A DNA stretch of 20,254 nucleotides. Source: a virus. Under the pieces are notes generated by a model, which worked only from the letters and a program-made list of their open reading frames with translations, was not told the DNA's origin and did not search any database. Each line of letters starts with the position of its first letter. Within the stretch, counting starts at the first letter, position 1. The stretch covers positions 1-20,254 of the IMG/VR virus record IMGVR_UViG_3300042503_001271. One strand, 5' to 3'. Both the position numbers and the translations under genes were made by a program. Below are positions 8,030 to 15,940 of the stretch, in pieces.

Positions 8030-8881
8030 TTAATATCTAGTTTTTATATTAGATTTAGTTAAATATGTTTGTACTGGGCTTTCTTTACCAAATTCTTTAG
8101 CTAAGAACTCCTTAACTTTTTCTATGTTTTTTAAGTCGTCGTCAGAAAACCCTATTTTTGGTATCACAAAATTATTGGACACGTCATTTTTGAACAATAC
8201 TTTCCCACCCAAATCCATTGACAACTTTTTTACATATGAAATAAAATCCCTCAAAGCAACGATTTTCCCTTCTTCAGGATTTGCTTCAGCTCCTGTACCA
8301 AATGAAACAGGATGGAATTTACACATATCCAAATATTCTTTTATTAATGTTTCGTCATCTTTAATATCTTCACCTGATAATTCTCTATAGTCTTTAAGTG
8401 ATTGAACTAATTTTTCTTGGTCCAAACCACCAATATCGTTTTTAATTAAACGGTACACCGCTTCTTTTAGAATCTCAGGGTTGTGACCCCTTGCGGTGAT
8501 TATTGCAAAAATTGACCCTCCATTGATACACTCAACAAAATCGTTCCATGATGGACCAAAACTTGCCACCAATACATCTTCCAAAAATTGTTGTTCACCT
8601 TCACCTCTGAAGTTTCTGAAAGGATTTGATGCGTAACCAACTACGTTTTTACCGTTATATACAAAAGGTTCTTTACCTAATTGATGTCTATATTCGGCAA
8701 AATCTTCAGTAGAAATACCTAATTCATTACCTTCATTATCTACCACCATAATCTTTGTTGGCATGTTCATTACATTATCATCCCAATCAAAAGCATAGTA
8801 TTTGTTGTCAGGTAACTTTTCAGGGTCTAAACCTTCATAAATACGTAATAAATTTTTTCTAACAATTTTTTCTAAAATCAT
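8030..8881 (-). CDS. HAD-superfamily phosphatase-like protein
   Basis: A 283-aa protein with the HAD hydrolase motifs in order: motif I FDWDDNVM (residues 31-38, nucleophile D32 and D34), motif II IITARG (T129), a lysine candidate for motif III near K206 (EEGKIVALRDF), and an acidic motif IV-like GFSDDD (244-249). HAD enzymes usually dephosphorylate small phosphoesters or DNA ends; T4 Pnk/PseT has a HAD 3'-phosphatase domain, but no kinase domain is present here. The about 85 residues between motifs I and II would hold a cap domain. The start overlaps the stop of a 47-aa gene as ATGA, so the two are translationally coupled. It sits between sheath and tube, unlike the T4 order. The substrate is unknown; a DNA- or nucleotide-end phosphatase is a guess. 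Confidence 0.7.
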   Translation of the reverse strand: MILEKIVRKNLLRIYEGLDPEKLPDNKYYAFDWDDNVMNMPTKIMVVDNEGNELGISTEDFAEYRHQLGKEPFVYNGKNVVGYASNPFRNFRGEGEQQFLEDVLVASFGPSWNDFVECINGGSIFAIITARGHNPEILKEAVYRLIKNDIGGLDQEKLVQSLKDYRELSGEDIKDDETLIKEYLDMCKFHPVSFGTGAEANPEEGKIVALRDFISYVKKLSMDLGGKVLFKNDVSNNFVIPKIGFSDDDLKNIEKVKEFLAKEFGKESPVQTYLTKSNIKTRY

Positions 8882-9021
8882 TTTTTACCAATAAGTTTTT
8901 GAATAATTCTTTCTAATTGTGATTCTGTAACTATTACAGATTGTGGTTTGTCAGAATAAGTTTTTTTACCGTCTGTTTTTACATTAACGTTTTCAAACAA
9001 TGTTTTTTTTGTGAATTTCAT
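8878..9021 (-). CDS. Small protein of unknown function, coupled to HAD gene
   Basis: Encodes 47 aa: Lys-rich N-terminus (MKFTKKTLFENVNV), then a predicted amphipathic C-terminal helix SVIVTESQLERIIQKLIGKK. Its TGA at 8880-8878 overlaps the ATG of the HAD gene at 8881, which strongly supports it as a real, coupled gene. I recall short IVTESQ-type helices at the ends of several small proteins in environmental T4-like phages, but I cannot assign a function. The start follows an AT-rich leader (AAAAGAAATATG) and lies 20 bases downstream of the hairpin that follows the sheath gene. It may modulate or tether the HAD protein; that is inference from coupling alone. Confidence 0.7.
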   Translation of the reverse strand: MKFTKKTLFENVNVKTDGKKTYSDKPQSVIVTESQLERIIQKLIGKK

Positions 9022-9041
9022 ATTTCTTTTATTTTAAATAG

Positions 9042-9067
9042 TGGGGGTAAGAATTTTCCTACCCCCA
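9042..9067 (-). terminator. Hairpin terminator after tail sheath gene
   Basis: Minus strand TGGGGGTA, 10-base loop, TACCCCCA: a perfect 8-bp, GC-rich stem in an otherwise AT-rich region, nine bases past the sheath stop. The following minus-strand sequence (CTATTTAAAATAAA) is a poor U-tract, so termination may be partial; the stem may also protect the 3' end of the sheath mRNA. On the plus strand it is followed by TTTTATTTA. Confidence 0.65.
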
Positions 9068-9076
9068 TTTTATTTA

Positions 9077-12000
9077 TTATATGTTTTCAAATGAAGCTCC
9101 TGATGGTGTAATCAAGAATTCAATATCGATGAATTCAAGAGCTTTTGTTGGTTTAAGGTAGATTTTACCTGTCATTTGGTTTCTATCTAAATCTTCAGGT
9201 GTGTTTGTAACAACAACTCTAAAGTCAATTAAACCTCTATCTCTTCTAATTGAATCTAATATTGGGTTAACAGAATCCAAGAAATCTTGTCTTACTTTAT
9301 CATCGTTTTGTTCAAACAACAATCTAACCGCAACTGCTGAAATTAACTTACGAGCTTGTAACAACAATCTTCTAACGTTAATTCTATCAAGTGCTGATTC
9401 AGCGATTTGAGTTGTCTTGTTACCCCAAATAACTGTTCCAACATCAGAGAATGTTGCAATTGGGTTAATATGACCTTGATAAAGTACATCTCTATCTTCT
9501 TGAGTTAGTTTCTTTCTTGCTTTAATTGAATTCACTAAACCTCTTGTGTAACCCGCAGATGCGAACCAAGGGAATGCTATGTTGTCAGTTAAAGCCAAGT
9601 TTCTACAAACTTCCGCAGTTGGTGGAAGGTAAATTTGTGTGTTGTTTACTGTATCCCTTGTTAATACCCAAGGATAATATGTACAAGTATAGTTAGAATC
9701 TATTCCAGTATTTTCCAAATTATCTACCGCTTCTTGTGGGAAGTATGCGTCGTTTACATTTGTACTCGTAGGAACAAACATGTTGTAGTCAGGACATGTC
9801 ATAATGTACAATGAATCCGCTCTTTCATTTTCAATCATATCAATAGCATCTTCTACAAGATTTGAGTTTGATACGAAATCAATACCTGGAGTTACAAATA
9901 TGTTAATGTTAACCGCTTGTGGGTTTGCGAATGTCTGTTGACCTAACAAGTATGCGTAATAATCAGTGTTCGCCCAATCAGTTGAGTTTCCTTGAACTGT
10001 TATTTTCTTGAACGCCCCCCAACCTGTAGCGGTAGGGAATTGTGATGTTGGTGCGAAACCTCTTAAGAAACCTGAACCACCAACAATAAAGTTATCACCG
10101 TTTGTTCTGTATTCTCTGTAGATATCCCAACCATCAAAACCACCAGCAGGAACCAAAGTGAATTTTCTACCACTAAGTCTATAATATGGACTTGTTGGGT
10201 CTGTTGGTTCTGAAGTAAACGGATAGTTACCAACTTCAAATGCTGAAGTACCTGAAGTACTATATGTGTTAGGTATTGTAACAACAGTTGCTCCTGAGTC
10301 TAAATGGTAACCTTTTGACAAATATGCCCAAGGATTTGAACTTGTTGCAGTTGCCAAATCATTAGGATTTTGTTTACCTTTGTAATCAAAATATGTTTGG
10401 TCGATACCAACAGTATTGGATATACCTAAGTATGTTCTGTTTATCTTATCTCCTGAACTTACTTGTTGTGAACCAAATGGTGGATAGAATGTTGGTTCTC
10501 CTGTAGTTTCATATTGTGTTTTATATATTGGGAATGGTGAATTTACACCGCTATATGTTCTTAATGGGTAACCTCTAAATCCACAAGGTAATGCGTCTAC
10601 AGGTGCTTCAGGATTTAATTCTAACATTACATATTTAGAACGAACCTGATATTCACCATCACTAGTTCCTATTTTAACACCAATGAAACTATTGTTAGCT
10701 GGGTTCATAGAACAATTTGTAAACTTTTCTAAGAAAACAGGATTTTGGTCTGTATCATCAAAACTTCTAATTCCAACATCAAACGTACCGTTATTAAAAG
10801 AAACATTCAAAATTGAAATTTTTATTTCAGCGTTTGCTGCGTTACCGTCAGAAATTGATATAAATTTAAATAAGTCGTAAACTGTGTTACCACGTAATTC
10901 GGAAACAAGATATGGTGTTTCAGGTGTTTGATATTGTTCTAAATACCAACCAATTGATGTGTTTGTTGAATTGTCATCTTGAGCCGATGGTAAATCAACT
11001 AAAGAACTACCAATACCTCTAACATAACCCATTTTGTATCCATAGTTTAACATACTACTATATTCTTCTTCAACAAATAAAGGAACATCAGTTCTATTTT
11101 TTCCGAAGTTAGATAATCCAAATACTTTTGAAACATAATTTGTATCTGTCTCATCAAGTGATGTTTTAAAGTTAAATGTTTCACCTTCATATGTTATACC
11201 TGAAATTGCAAATGCCCCATAAGGTGTTTTTGTTGTTCCTGAATAAACACCTGACAAATCAATAATTACATCTGTTGAACCTGTAACTTGATAATCAGGA
11301 TTTGTTGAGTCACTATAAGGTGAAATACCTCTTGAACGTAAAGTTGCTAAAACAACATTATTCCAATCTGTAAATGCGGTACCAACTTGTGTACTTGCGG
11401 ATATTGTAACTGAACCTGAAAATTGTCCTACAGTACCAAAAGCACTACCCGATAACGAACCAACCGCAACACTGAATGAATAACCACTGTAGTTATTACC
11501 TGTTGTTGGGTCAAACTGTGAATAATACCAAAAATCATTGTTTCTACTTGAATATGAAGTATTAGCATCTTTCATTGATGGTACATTCCATACGTTAGTT
11601 AAACCTGTATATCCAGCACCTGTTAAGGTATTATATGTTGTATCATCCAAAGTACCAAACACATAAGCTGAAGTTCCACTTGTTGATTGACTACTCATTA
11701 CTGATTTAACAAAAGTGTTAATCTGTGATTGAATTGTAGTTGTAGAACCACCCGATAATGTTTGAGCGTCATTTAAGTCATTATTAAATATTGCTGAAGA
11801 GAACGAACCAAATGATACTGCAGTTGTACCTGTACTTCCTGTAAATGTAACAGTAACAGGAGATACAGTACTATCTTGTTCAACAGTAGCTCCATTTACG
11901 TTAGCAACTGAAATAATTGACCAAGACGGACCCGCATCATAACCCGACAAACCTAACACTCTTGTTACAAACAACTGATTTGATTGTTGTAAATAAGATT

Positions 12001-12244
12001 TAGCGATATAAGCCGCTTCGTATTTTGGAATTTGAGTGTTAACAAATTTTTCAGGTAATGTTCCTCCAAACACTGCTTGGAACTCATCAAAATTTGTTAT
12101 GAATATAGGTTCGAAAGCGGGACCTTTTAATGTTTCTCCCACAATACCTAATGTAGTAACACCTACGCTTTGTGCTACAAATGATAAATCACGTTCTGAA
12201 GTGTATACTCCAGGTGAAACGAATACTTTATTGGATGTTGCCAT
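9077..12244 (-). CDS. Tail sheath protein (gp18-like), enlarged
   Basis: A 1055-aa contractile tail sheath subunit; T4 gp18 is 659 aa. The N-terminus FVSPGVYTSERDLSF and the following GIVGETLKGPAFEPIFITNF are the classic sheath start that threads into neighbouring subunits. The C-terminal conserved domain runs from about residue 890 (FPWFASAGYTRGLV, INVRRLLLQARKLI) to the end, FIDIEFLITPSGASFENI. The middle, from about residue 110 to 800, is rich in Ser, Thr, Gly, Asn and aromatic residues and holds the extra mass, probably domains on the outside of the sheath. In the virion it surrounds the tube and contracts at infection. It follows the gp15-like gene but is separated from it by the plus-strand RHH-like gene, has its own TATTTAT motif with a 40-base leader, and is followed by a hairpin. 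Confidence 0.93.
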   Translation of the reverse strand: MATSNKVFVSPGVYTSERDLSFVAQSVGVTTLGIVGETLKGPAFEPIFITNFDEFQAVFGGTLPEKFVNTQIPKYEAAYIAKSYLQQSNQLFVTRVLGLSGYDAGPSWSIISVANVNGATVEQDSTVSPVTVTFTGSTGTTAVSFGSFSSAIFNNDLNDAQTLSGGSTTTIQSQINTFVKSVMSSQSTSGTSAYVFGTLDDTTYNTLTGAGYTGLTNVWNVPSMKDANTSYSSRNNDFWYYSQFDPTTGNNYSGYSFSVAVGSLSGSAFGTVGQFSGSVTISASTQVGTAFTDWNNVVLATLRSRGISPYSDSTNPDYQVTGSTDVIIDLSGVYSGTTKTPYGAFAISGITYEGETFNFKTSLDETDTNYVSKVFGLSNFGKNRTDVPLFVEEEYSSMLNYGYKMGYVRGIGSSLVDLPSAQDDNSTNTSIGWYLEQYQTPETPYLVSELRGNTVYDLFKFISISDGNAANAEIKISILNVSFNNGTFDVGIRSFDDTDQNPVFLEKFTNCSMNPANNSFIGVKIGTSDGEYQVRSKYVMLELNPEAPVDALPCGFRGYPLRTYSGVNSPFPIYKTQYETTGEPTFYPPFGSQQVSSGDKINRTYLGISNTVGIDQTYFDYKGKQNPNDLATATSSNPWAYLSKGYHLDSGATVVTIPNTYSTSGTSAFEVGNYPFTSEPTDPTSPYYRLSGRKFTLVPAGGFDGWDIYREYRTNGDNFIVGGSGFLRGFAPTSQFPTATGWGAFKKITVQGNSTDWANTDYYAYLLGQQTFANPQAVNINIFVTPGIDFVSNSNLVEDAIDMIENERADSLYIMTCPDYNMFVPTSTNVNDAYFPQEAVDNLENTGIDSNYTCTYYPWVLTRDTVNNTQIYLPPTAEVCRNLALTDNIAFPWFASAGYTRGLVNSIKARKKLTQEDRDVLYQGHINPIATFSDVGTVIWGNKTTQIAESALDRINVRRLLLQARKLISAVAVRLLFEQNDDKVRQDFLDSVNPILDSIRRDRGLIDFRVVVTNTPEDLDRNQMTGKIYLKPTKALEFIDIEFLITPSGASFENI

Positions 12245-12284
12245 TACTAATTATTTTTTTCTTTTTAAGGTTTTATTTTTATAC

Positions 12285-12291
12285 ATAAATA
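12285..12291 (-). promoter_or_regulatory. TATTTAT motif upstream of tail sheath gene
   Basis: The coding strand reads CAATATTTATGTA, 40 bases before the sheath ATG, almost identical to the tube copy. A perfect T4-type late promoter octamer TATAAATA also occurs on the minus strand at 12335-12328, so which element is used is open. Confidence 0.45.
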
Positions 12292-12327
12292 TTGTTGATT
12301 TTTTCAAAAATCTTATTATACCGCTTA

Positions 12328-12334
12328 TATTTAT
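12328..12334 (+). promoter_or_regulatory. TATTTAT motif upstream of the RHH-like gene
   Basis: Plus strand TTATATTTATAAT, 37 bases before the ATG at 12372, in the 127-base divergent region between the sheath and the small plus-strand gene. The same bases read TATAAATA, the T4 late promoter consensus, on the minus strand toward the sheath gene. Confidence 0.35.
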
Positions 12335-12371
12335 AATATGGTATGAATAAATTCTGCCTTTTTTCTGCTTT

Positions 12372-12542
12372 ATGAAAAAAACCCCAAAGAAAATAAAAAA
12401 TATTAAGATTTCTATTGAATCTCATCAGATACTAAAAGAGTATTGTGATAAGAAGGGGTATAAGATATATGGATTTTTAGAAAGTCTAATTAAAGAAAAT
12501 TGTCAAATAAAAAAGGACATATACGGAGAACCGTTAGACTAA
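12372..12542 (+). CDS. Small ribbon-helix-helix-like protein
   Basis: Encodes 56 aa, MKKTPKKIKNIKISIESHQI then LKEYCDKKGYKIYGFLESLI and a short acidic tail. A basic arm, one short strand (IKISIE) and two helices separated by a KKGYK turn fit the Arc/MetJ ribbon-helix-helix pattern; I recall similar I.IS.E.H..LK.YCD..G.K...F.E.LI proteins in phage genomes. Such proteins usually bind DNA as dimers and repress transcription. It is a lone plus-strand gene inside a minus-strand tail cluster, diverging from the sheath gene and overlapping the gp15-like gene by nine bases tail to tail. That position suggests control of the divergent region, but the target is inference. Confidence 0.7.
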   Translation: MKKTPKKIKNIKISIESHQILKEYCDKKGYKIYGFLESLIKENCQIKKDIYGEPLD

Positions 12543-13574
12543 TTTTTTGTCAAAAAGAATAAAACCATCGTTTGATGGATTATCGTAAGTCACCTCAATT
12601 CTTAAAACATCATTTGTGTTGGTTTGAAAATAATCTAAATCTGAACCAATAAAATTATTGTTAATATAAACAGAGTATGTATCAATATTACTTTTTTCAA
12701 TAAAATAATAATCATAGTTATATTGCATTGTGTCGGTAAGTTGTGTATTACCATTAATGTATTGATACAATCCCTCTATTTTATTTTCATTTGGGTTTGG
12801 TGATTCCGCAAATCTTTGTCTTGTTTTAATACCAACATCAACCATCTGTAGTACTCTTGAAACTGCAGGTGCAACTTCAAATTCTGCTTCATCAAGTAAA
12901 ATACCCAACATTTTAAAAGTATAACTTTGAATATAATATCGTCTTTTTTGTAAATCGTTAATTGATTGGTCGTTTATATTTTCCATTATAATTGGAATAT
13001 ATCTTCCATTAACATTAGTATATGCTTGTTTTGAACCAAATGTTTCTAATATTTTTTTATTAAACGCATTTAATTCTCTCATCCTGTTGGTGAATATTTT
13101 AACTTCGTATGTAATATCAACGGGTGTAGGTTGTGGTATTTTATAAACATCATACCCATTTCTTGTTCCATCAAATGTCGGAACTAAGGCGTATTGGAAT
13201 GTTGGTCTGCCAGGTATTTTAAAAGATGTACCTTGATTTGTACCATAAGGTGTTTCAGGTTTTCTAACTGTTGCAACAAATGGTGGGGAAATATTGTTAT
13301 CTAAATCTTGGAAATTCCAAGTCTGAGTAAATTGAGACCAGTTTTGTGTTGTTATAATAACATCAACAGTATTTACCTTTTTACTATCAACCGTAATACC
13401 TAAAGTGTCTTTAACAAAGTCTAACATTGCCCTGTCTAAATCAGCGTGGTAAATACCTTTTGGAAGATATGTACCGTCCTTTTGAATCATTTCTAACAAT
13501 TCTTCTCTTCTTTCCCCCAATATTTTAACAGGTGTCAAAGATATGTTTTTTACTAATTTTTTAGGTAGTGCCAT
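12534..13574 (-). CDS. Tail terminator / proximal sheath stabiliser (gp15-like)
   Basis: A 346-aa protein resembling T4 gp15 (272 aa, PF16724), which caps the tail tube and sheath and docks to the neck. The best match by eye is the segment TPVDITYEVKIFTNRMRELN (about residues 148-167), followed by a helix with KILETFGS, an IPIIME strand and RRYYIQSYTFKMLG. T4 gp15 has the same order: SPIKMIYELSIFT, an IV..ILPYFQ helix, IKIVLM, and SRRRIEWSLTFEV. The N-terminal 100 residues and the last 90, which are Asn/Tyr-rich, are extra. The ATG at 13574 overlaps the stop of the gp14-like gene as TAATG. It ends nine bases inside the convergent RHH-like gene. The gene order gp14, gp15, gp18 matches T4 apart from missing gp16 and gp17. 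Confidence 0.75.
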   Translation of the reverse strand: MALPKKLVKNISLTPVKILGERREELLEMIQKDGTYLPKGIYHADLDRAMLDFVKDTLGITVDSKKVNTVDVIITTQNWSQFTQTWNFQDLDNNISPPFVATVRKPETPYGTNQGTSFKIPGRPTFQYALVPTFDGTRNGYDVYKIPQPTPVDITYEVKIFTNRMRELNAFNKKILETFGSKQAYTNVNGRYIPIIMENINDQSINDLQKRRYYIQSYTFKMLGILLDEAEFEVAPAVSRVLQMVDVGIKTRQRFAESPNPNENKIEGLYQYINGNTQLTDTMQYNYDYYFIEKSNIDTYSVYINNNFIGSDLDYFQTNTNDVLRIEVTYDNPSNDGFILFDKKLV

Positions 13575-14086
13575 TAGATTCCTTTAAATTCGTCTTCACT
13601 TACTGGTGTACAAACAAATGTTCTGTAATATGGTTTGTACCCACCATAAGTGTGTTTATTATCAGAAACAATCCTTCCGTCATCCGCAACTGTGTAGTAT
13701 CTCATTTTACTTTCAGTTTCAGCATACCCAATATAATCACCATAATTAATTTGAACACCTAATTCTTCTAATGTGTGTAGGTACACGCTTAATTTCATAT
13801 TACCAGGTTCTGTTTGTGATAATCTTGAATCCCCAAAAGTTGCTTGAGTCGGTGCTTCAACCTGAACATAACCTTTTATTTCAACAGGAGGTAAAAAATT
13901 TATACTATCAGTTAACGCTTCACCATATACATCGTCTTGATTGGTTTTTGACCTGTCAACACGATAAAGTACAACCGTAAAGTTCATATCACCTAATAAC
14001 CATTCTTCACCCATGGCAATATTTAATTGGAAATCTTTTTCTCCAAAGAATTTAGATATACGAGTAATTGGTACTTTGTTGCTCAT
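13574..14086 (-). CDS. Neck protein, gp14-like
   Basis: From the ATG at 14086 the product is 170 aa; an upstream TTG at 14104 would add six residues, but ATG is preferred because it lies five bases after the TATTTAT motif. The protein is beta-rich: VYGEAL, FLPPVEIKGYVQ, TFGDSRLSQTEPGNMKLSVY, YGDYIGY and a C-terminal GGYKPYYRTFVCTPVSEDEF. This order resembles the T4 gp14 head-closure/neck family (256 aa), which bridges portal-bound gp13 and the tail terminator. The stop is shared with the start of the gp15-like gene (TAATG), giving a coupled pair. The gp14 call leans on gene order as well as on recalled motifs; a related head-tail connector is the alternative. Confidence 0.6.
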   Translation of the reverse strand: MSNKVPITRISKFFGEKDFQLNIAMGEEWLLGDMNFTVVLYRVDRSKTNQDDVYGEALTDSINFLPPVEIKGYVQVEAPTQATFGDSRLSQTEPGNMKLSVYLHTLEELGVQINYGDYIGYAETESKMRYYTVADDGRIVSDNKHTYGGYKPYYRTFVCTPVSEDEFKGI

Positions 14087-14091
14087 TATTG

Positions 14092-14098
14092 ATAAATA
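14092..14098 (-). promoter_or_regulatory. TATTTAT motif upstream of gp14-like gene
   Basis: The coding strand reads TTGTATTTATCAATAATG, five bases before the ATG at 14086. It lies in the 42-base divergent gap shared with the plus-strand helicase gene, for which no equivalent plus-strand copy is seen. Confidence 0.35.
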
Positions 14099-14128
14099 CA
14101 ACAAAAATGATTATTATTAAAGTAATTA

Positions 14129-15898
14129 ATGTCCGATAGTGTAACAATAGAATCATCACTTTTGGTTGAACAAAAGGCTCTTAAGATATTAGAGACCTAT
14201 GATGGTGCAAATAATTACATACTAAAACTTAAGTCAATATACGGACCAAATAAAAAAGGAATACCAACAAGAAGTCAATGTGAATATGTTATTTCACATT
14301 ATAATTCAGTTCCAAAAGTTGCAAGAAAGTGGGTCGAACTTGATTCTTATTTTTCAGAAAAAATTGCAAACGAAAAACTTTATACCGAACCACCAAAACA
14401 AGTTTGGGTTGAAAAGTTATTGGTTGAAAAAGATAAATCTTATCATGTTTGGGGTAAATTTTTTGAAAGTGAGCAGTTAACTGATTTTTGGATTCCAAAA
14501 GTTGCCATTATTAAAAACCCTGAACAATACTATAAAGAAGTTGATTTTTCAAAGTATTCACATAGACCAATGTTATCCCATCAAATTGAGGCGGTAAATA
14601 AATTGGTTAGAACTAAAAGATTTATTTTAGCTGATGACATGGGTTTGGGGAAAACAACTTCAACCGTTGTTGCCGCTTTAGAAACAGAAGCAAAAAAAGT
14701 TTTAATAATTTGTCCCGCATCTTTAAAAATTAATTGGCAAAGGGAAATTCAAAACTATACCGATAGACCAATTTATATTTGTGACGGAAAAAAATATGAA
14801 GATTCAGATTTTGTTATTGTCAATTATGACATCATCAAAAATTTTCACGACCCACAAAATAAAGAAAATTCACTAATATTAAAAAGTAATTTTGATTTAA
14901 TAATAATTGATGAAGCACATTACATTCAAAATAGTTCAGCACAAAGAACAAAATTAATTAATAGTTTTGTTAAAGATGTTGACCGTCTTTGGTTATTAAC
15001 AGGAACACCAATGACATCAAGACCAATGAACTATTACAATCTTTTGAATTTAATTGAGTCTCCCGTTGCTGCAAATTGGATGGCATATGTTGTTAGATAC
15101 TGTAATGGTTATCAATTTAAAGTTGGAAATAGGAAAGTTTGGAATGTTACAGGTGCATCACATTTAGAAGAATTAAGAGATAGAACATCAAAACAAGTAT
15201 TAAGAAGATTAAAAACGGATGTTTTAGATTTACCTGATAAAATTATTACACCCGTTTATTTGAGATTAAAATCAAAAGAATACGAAGAATTAATGGGTGA
15301 ATATTATGATTGGTATGATAAAAACCCTGACGAAAGCGGTTCACTAACGGTTCAGTTTACAAAACTGACAAAAGTTAGACAAGTAATTGCAAAAGAAAAA
15401 ATAAACTCAACAATAGAATTAATTGAAAACATATTAGAACAAGATAAAAAAGTAATAGTTTTTACAAACTTTACTGAAACATTACAAACCATACATTCAC
15501 ATTTTAATAAAAACTCTGTTCACCTAGATGGTTCTTGTAGTCCAAAACAACGACAAGATGCTGTAGACAGATTTCAAAATGATGAAAACGTAAAAGTATT
15601 TGTGGGTAACTTAAAAGCTGCTGGTGTTGGTATAACACTTACGGCAGCTGAGGCGGTAATTATGAACGACTTATCATTTGTACCATCAGACCACTCACAA
15701 GCTGAAGATAGAAGTTATAGATATGGACAAAAATCAAATGTGTCCGTTTACTATCCAATATTTGAAAATACAATCGAAGGAGTTATATATGATATTTTAA
15801 ATCATAAGAAAAATATTTTTGAAACCGTAATGGGTGATAATATATCAAGAGCCGACATTGTACAAGAAATTATGTCTCAAATACATGACCGTAGGTAA
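14129..15898 (+). CDS. SNF2-family (superfamily 2) helicase/ATPase
   Basis: A 589-aa DNA-dependent ATPase with a full SF2 motif set: HQ (151-152), Walker A ADDMGLGKTT (168-177), motif Ia IICPASLKINW, Walker B DEAH (261-264), motif III TGTP (291-294), motif IV VFTNF (444-448), motif V GVGITLT (499-505) and motif VI QAEDRSYRYGQ (524-534). The MGLGKT and QAxDRxxRxGQ forms place it in the SNF2/SMARCAL1-type group rather than with T4 UvsW. Such proteins translocate on double-stranded DNA and remodel forks or recombination intermediates. The first 140 residues are a separate region with no domain I recognise. It probably works in phage replication or repair. The start at 14129 gives MSDSVTIESS; no Shine-Dalgarno is seen. 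It is followed after 42 bases by the dismutase-nuclease gene. Confidence 0.92.
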   Translation: MSDSVTIESSLLVEQKALKILETYDGANNYILKLKSIYGPNKKGIPTRSQCEYVISHYNSVPKVARKWVELDSYFSEKIANEKLYTEPPKQVWVEKLLVEKDKSYHVWGKFFESEQLTDFWIPKVAIIKNPEQYYKEVDFSKYSHRPMLSHQIEAVNKLVRTKRFILADDMGLGKTTSTVVAALETEAKKVLIICPASLKINWQREIQNYTDRPIYICDGKKYEDSDFVIVNYDIIKNFHDPQNKENSLILKSNFDLIIIDEAHYIQNSSAQRTKLINSFVKDVDRLWLLTGTPMTSRPMNYYNLLNLIESPVAANWMAYVVRYCNGYQFKVGNRKVWNVTGASHLEELRDRTSKQVLRRLKTDVLDLPDKIITPVYLRLKSKEYEELMGEYYDWYDKNPDESGSLTVQFTKLTKVRQVIAKEKINSTIELIENILEQDKKVIVFTNFTETLQTIHSHFNKNSVHLDGSCSPKQRQDAVDRFQNDENVKVFVGNLKAAGVGITLTAAEAVIMNDLSFVPSDHSQAEDRSYRYGQKSNVSVYYPIFENTIEGVIYDILNHKKNIFETVMGDNISRADIVQEIMSQIHDRR

Positions 15899-15913
15899 AG
15901 TTTTGTAAGTTTA

Positions 15914-15924
15914 TATTTATTTAT
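15914..15924 (+). promoter_or_regulatory. Tandem overlapping TATTTAT motifs upstream of SOD-fusion gene
   Basis: Plus strand TATTTATTTAT holds two overlapping copies (15914-15920 and 15918-15924), 16-20 bases before the ATG at 15941. It suggests the fusion gene has its own late-type promoter rather than relying only on helicase read-through. Confidence 0.4.
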
Positions 15925-15940
15925 TATAAAAGAAAAACTT

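Noticed and set aside
8000-8030. CTAG-containing near-repeats just past the HAD stop, possible terminator.
   Set aside because: No continuous stem of useful length and no U-tract in the minus direction.
10063-10284. Minus-strand open frame of 73 codons inside the sheath gene in another frame.
   Set aside because: Leu/Val/Gln/Thr-rich shadow of the sheath reading frame with no start context.
12297-12312. Inverted repeat GATTTTT/AAAAATC in the sheath-RHH divergent region, possible terminator or operator.
   Set aside because: All A/T apart from one end pair, loop of two bases; expected by chance in DNA of this composition.
14107-14139. Ten-codon open frame (MIIIKVINVR) overlapping the helicase start, possible leader peptide.
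   Set aside because: Too short and AT-rich to distinguish from chance; no conserved feature or attenuator structure beside it.
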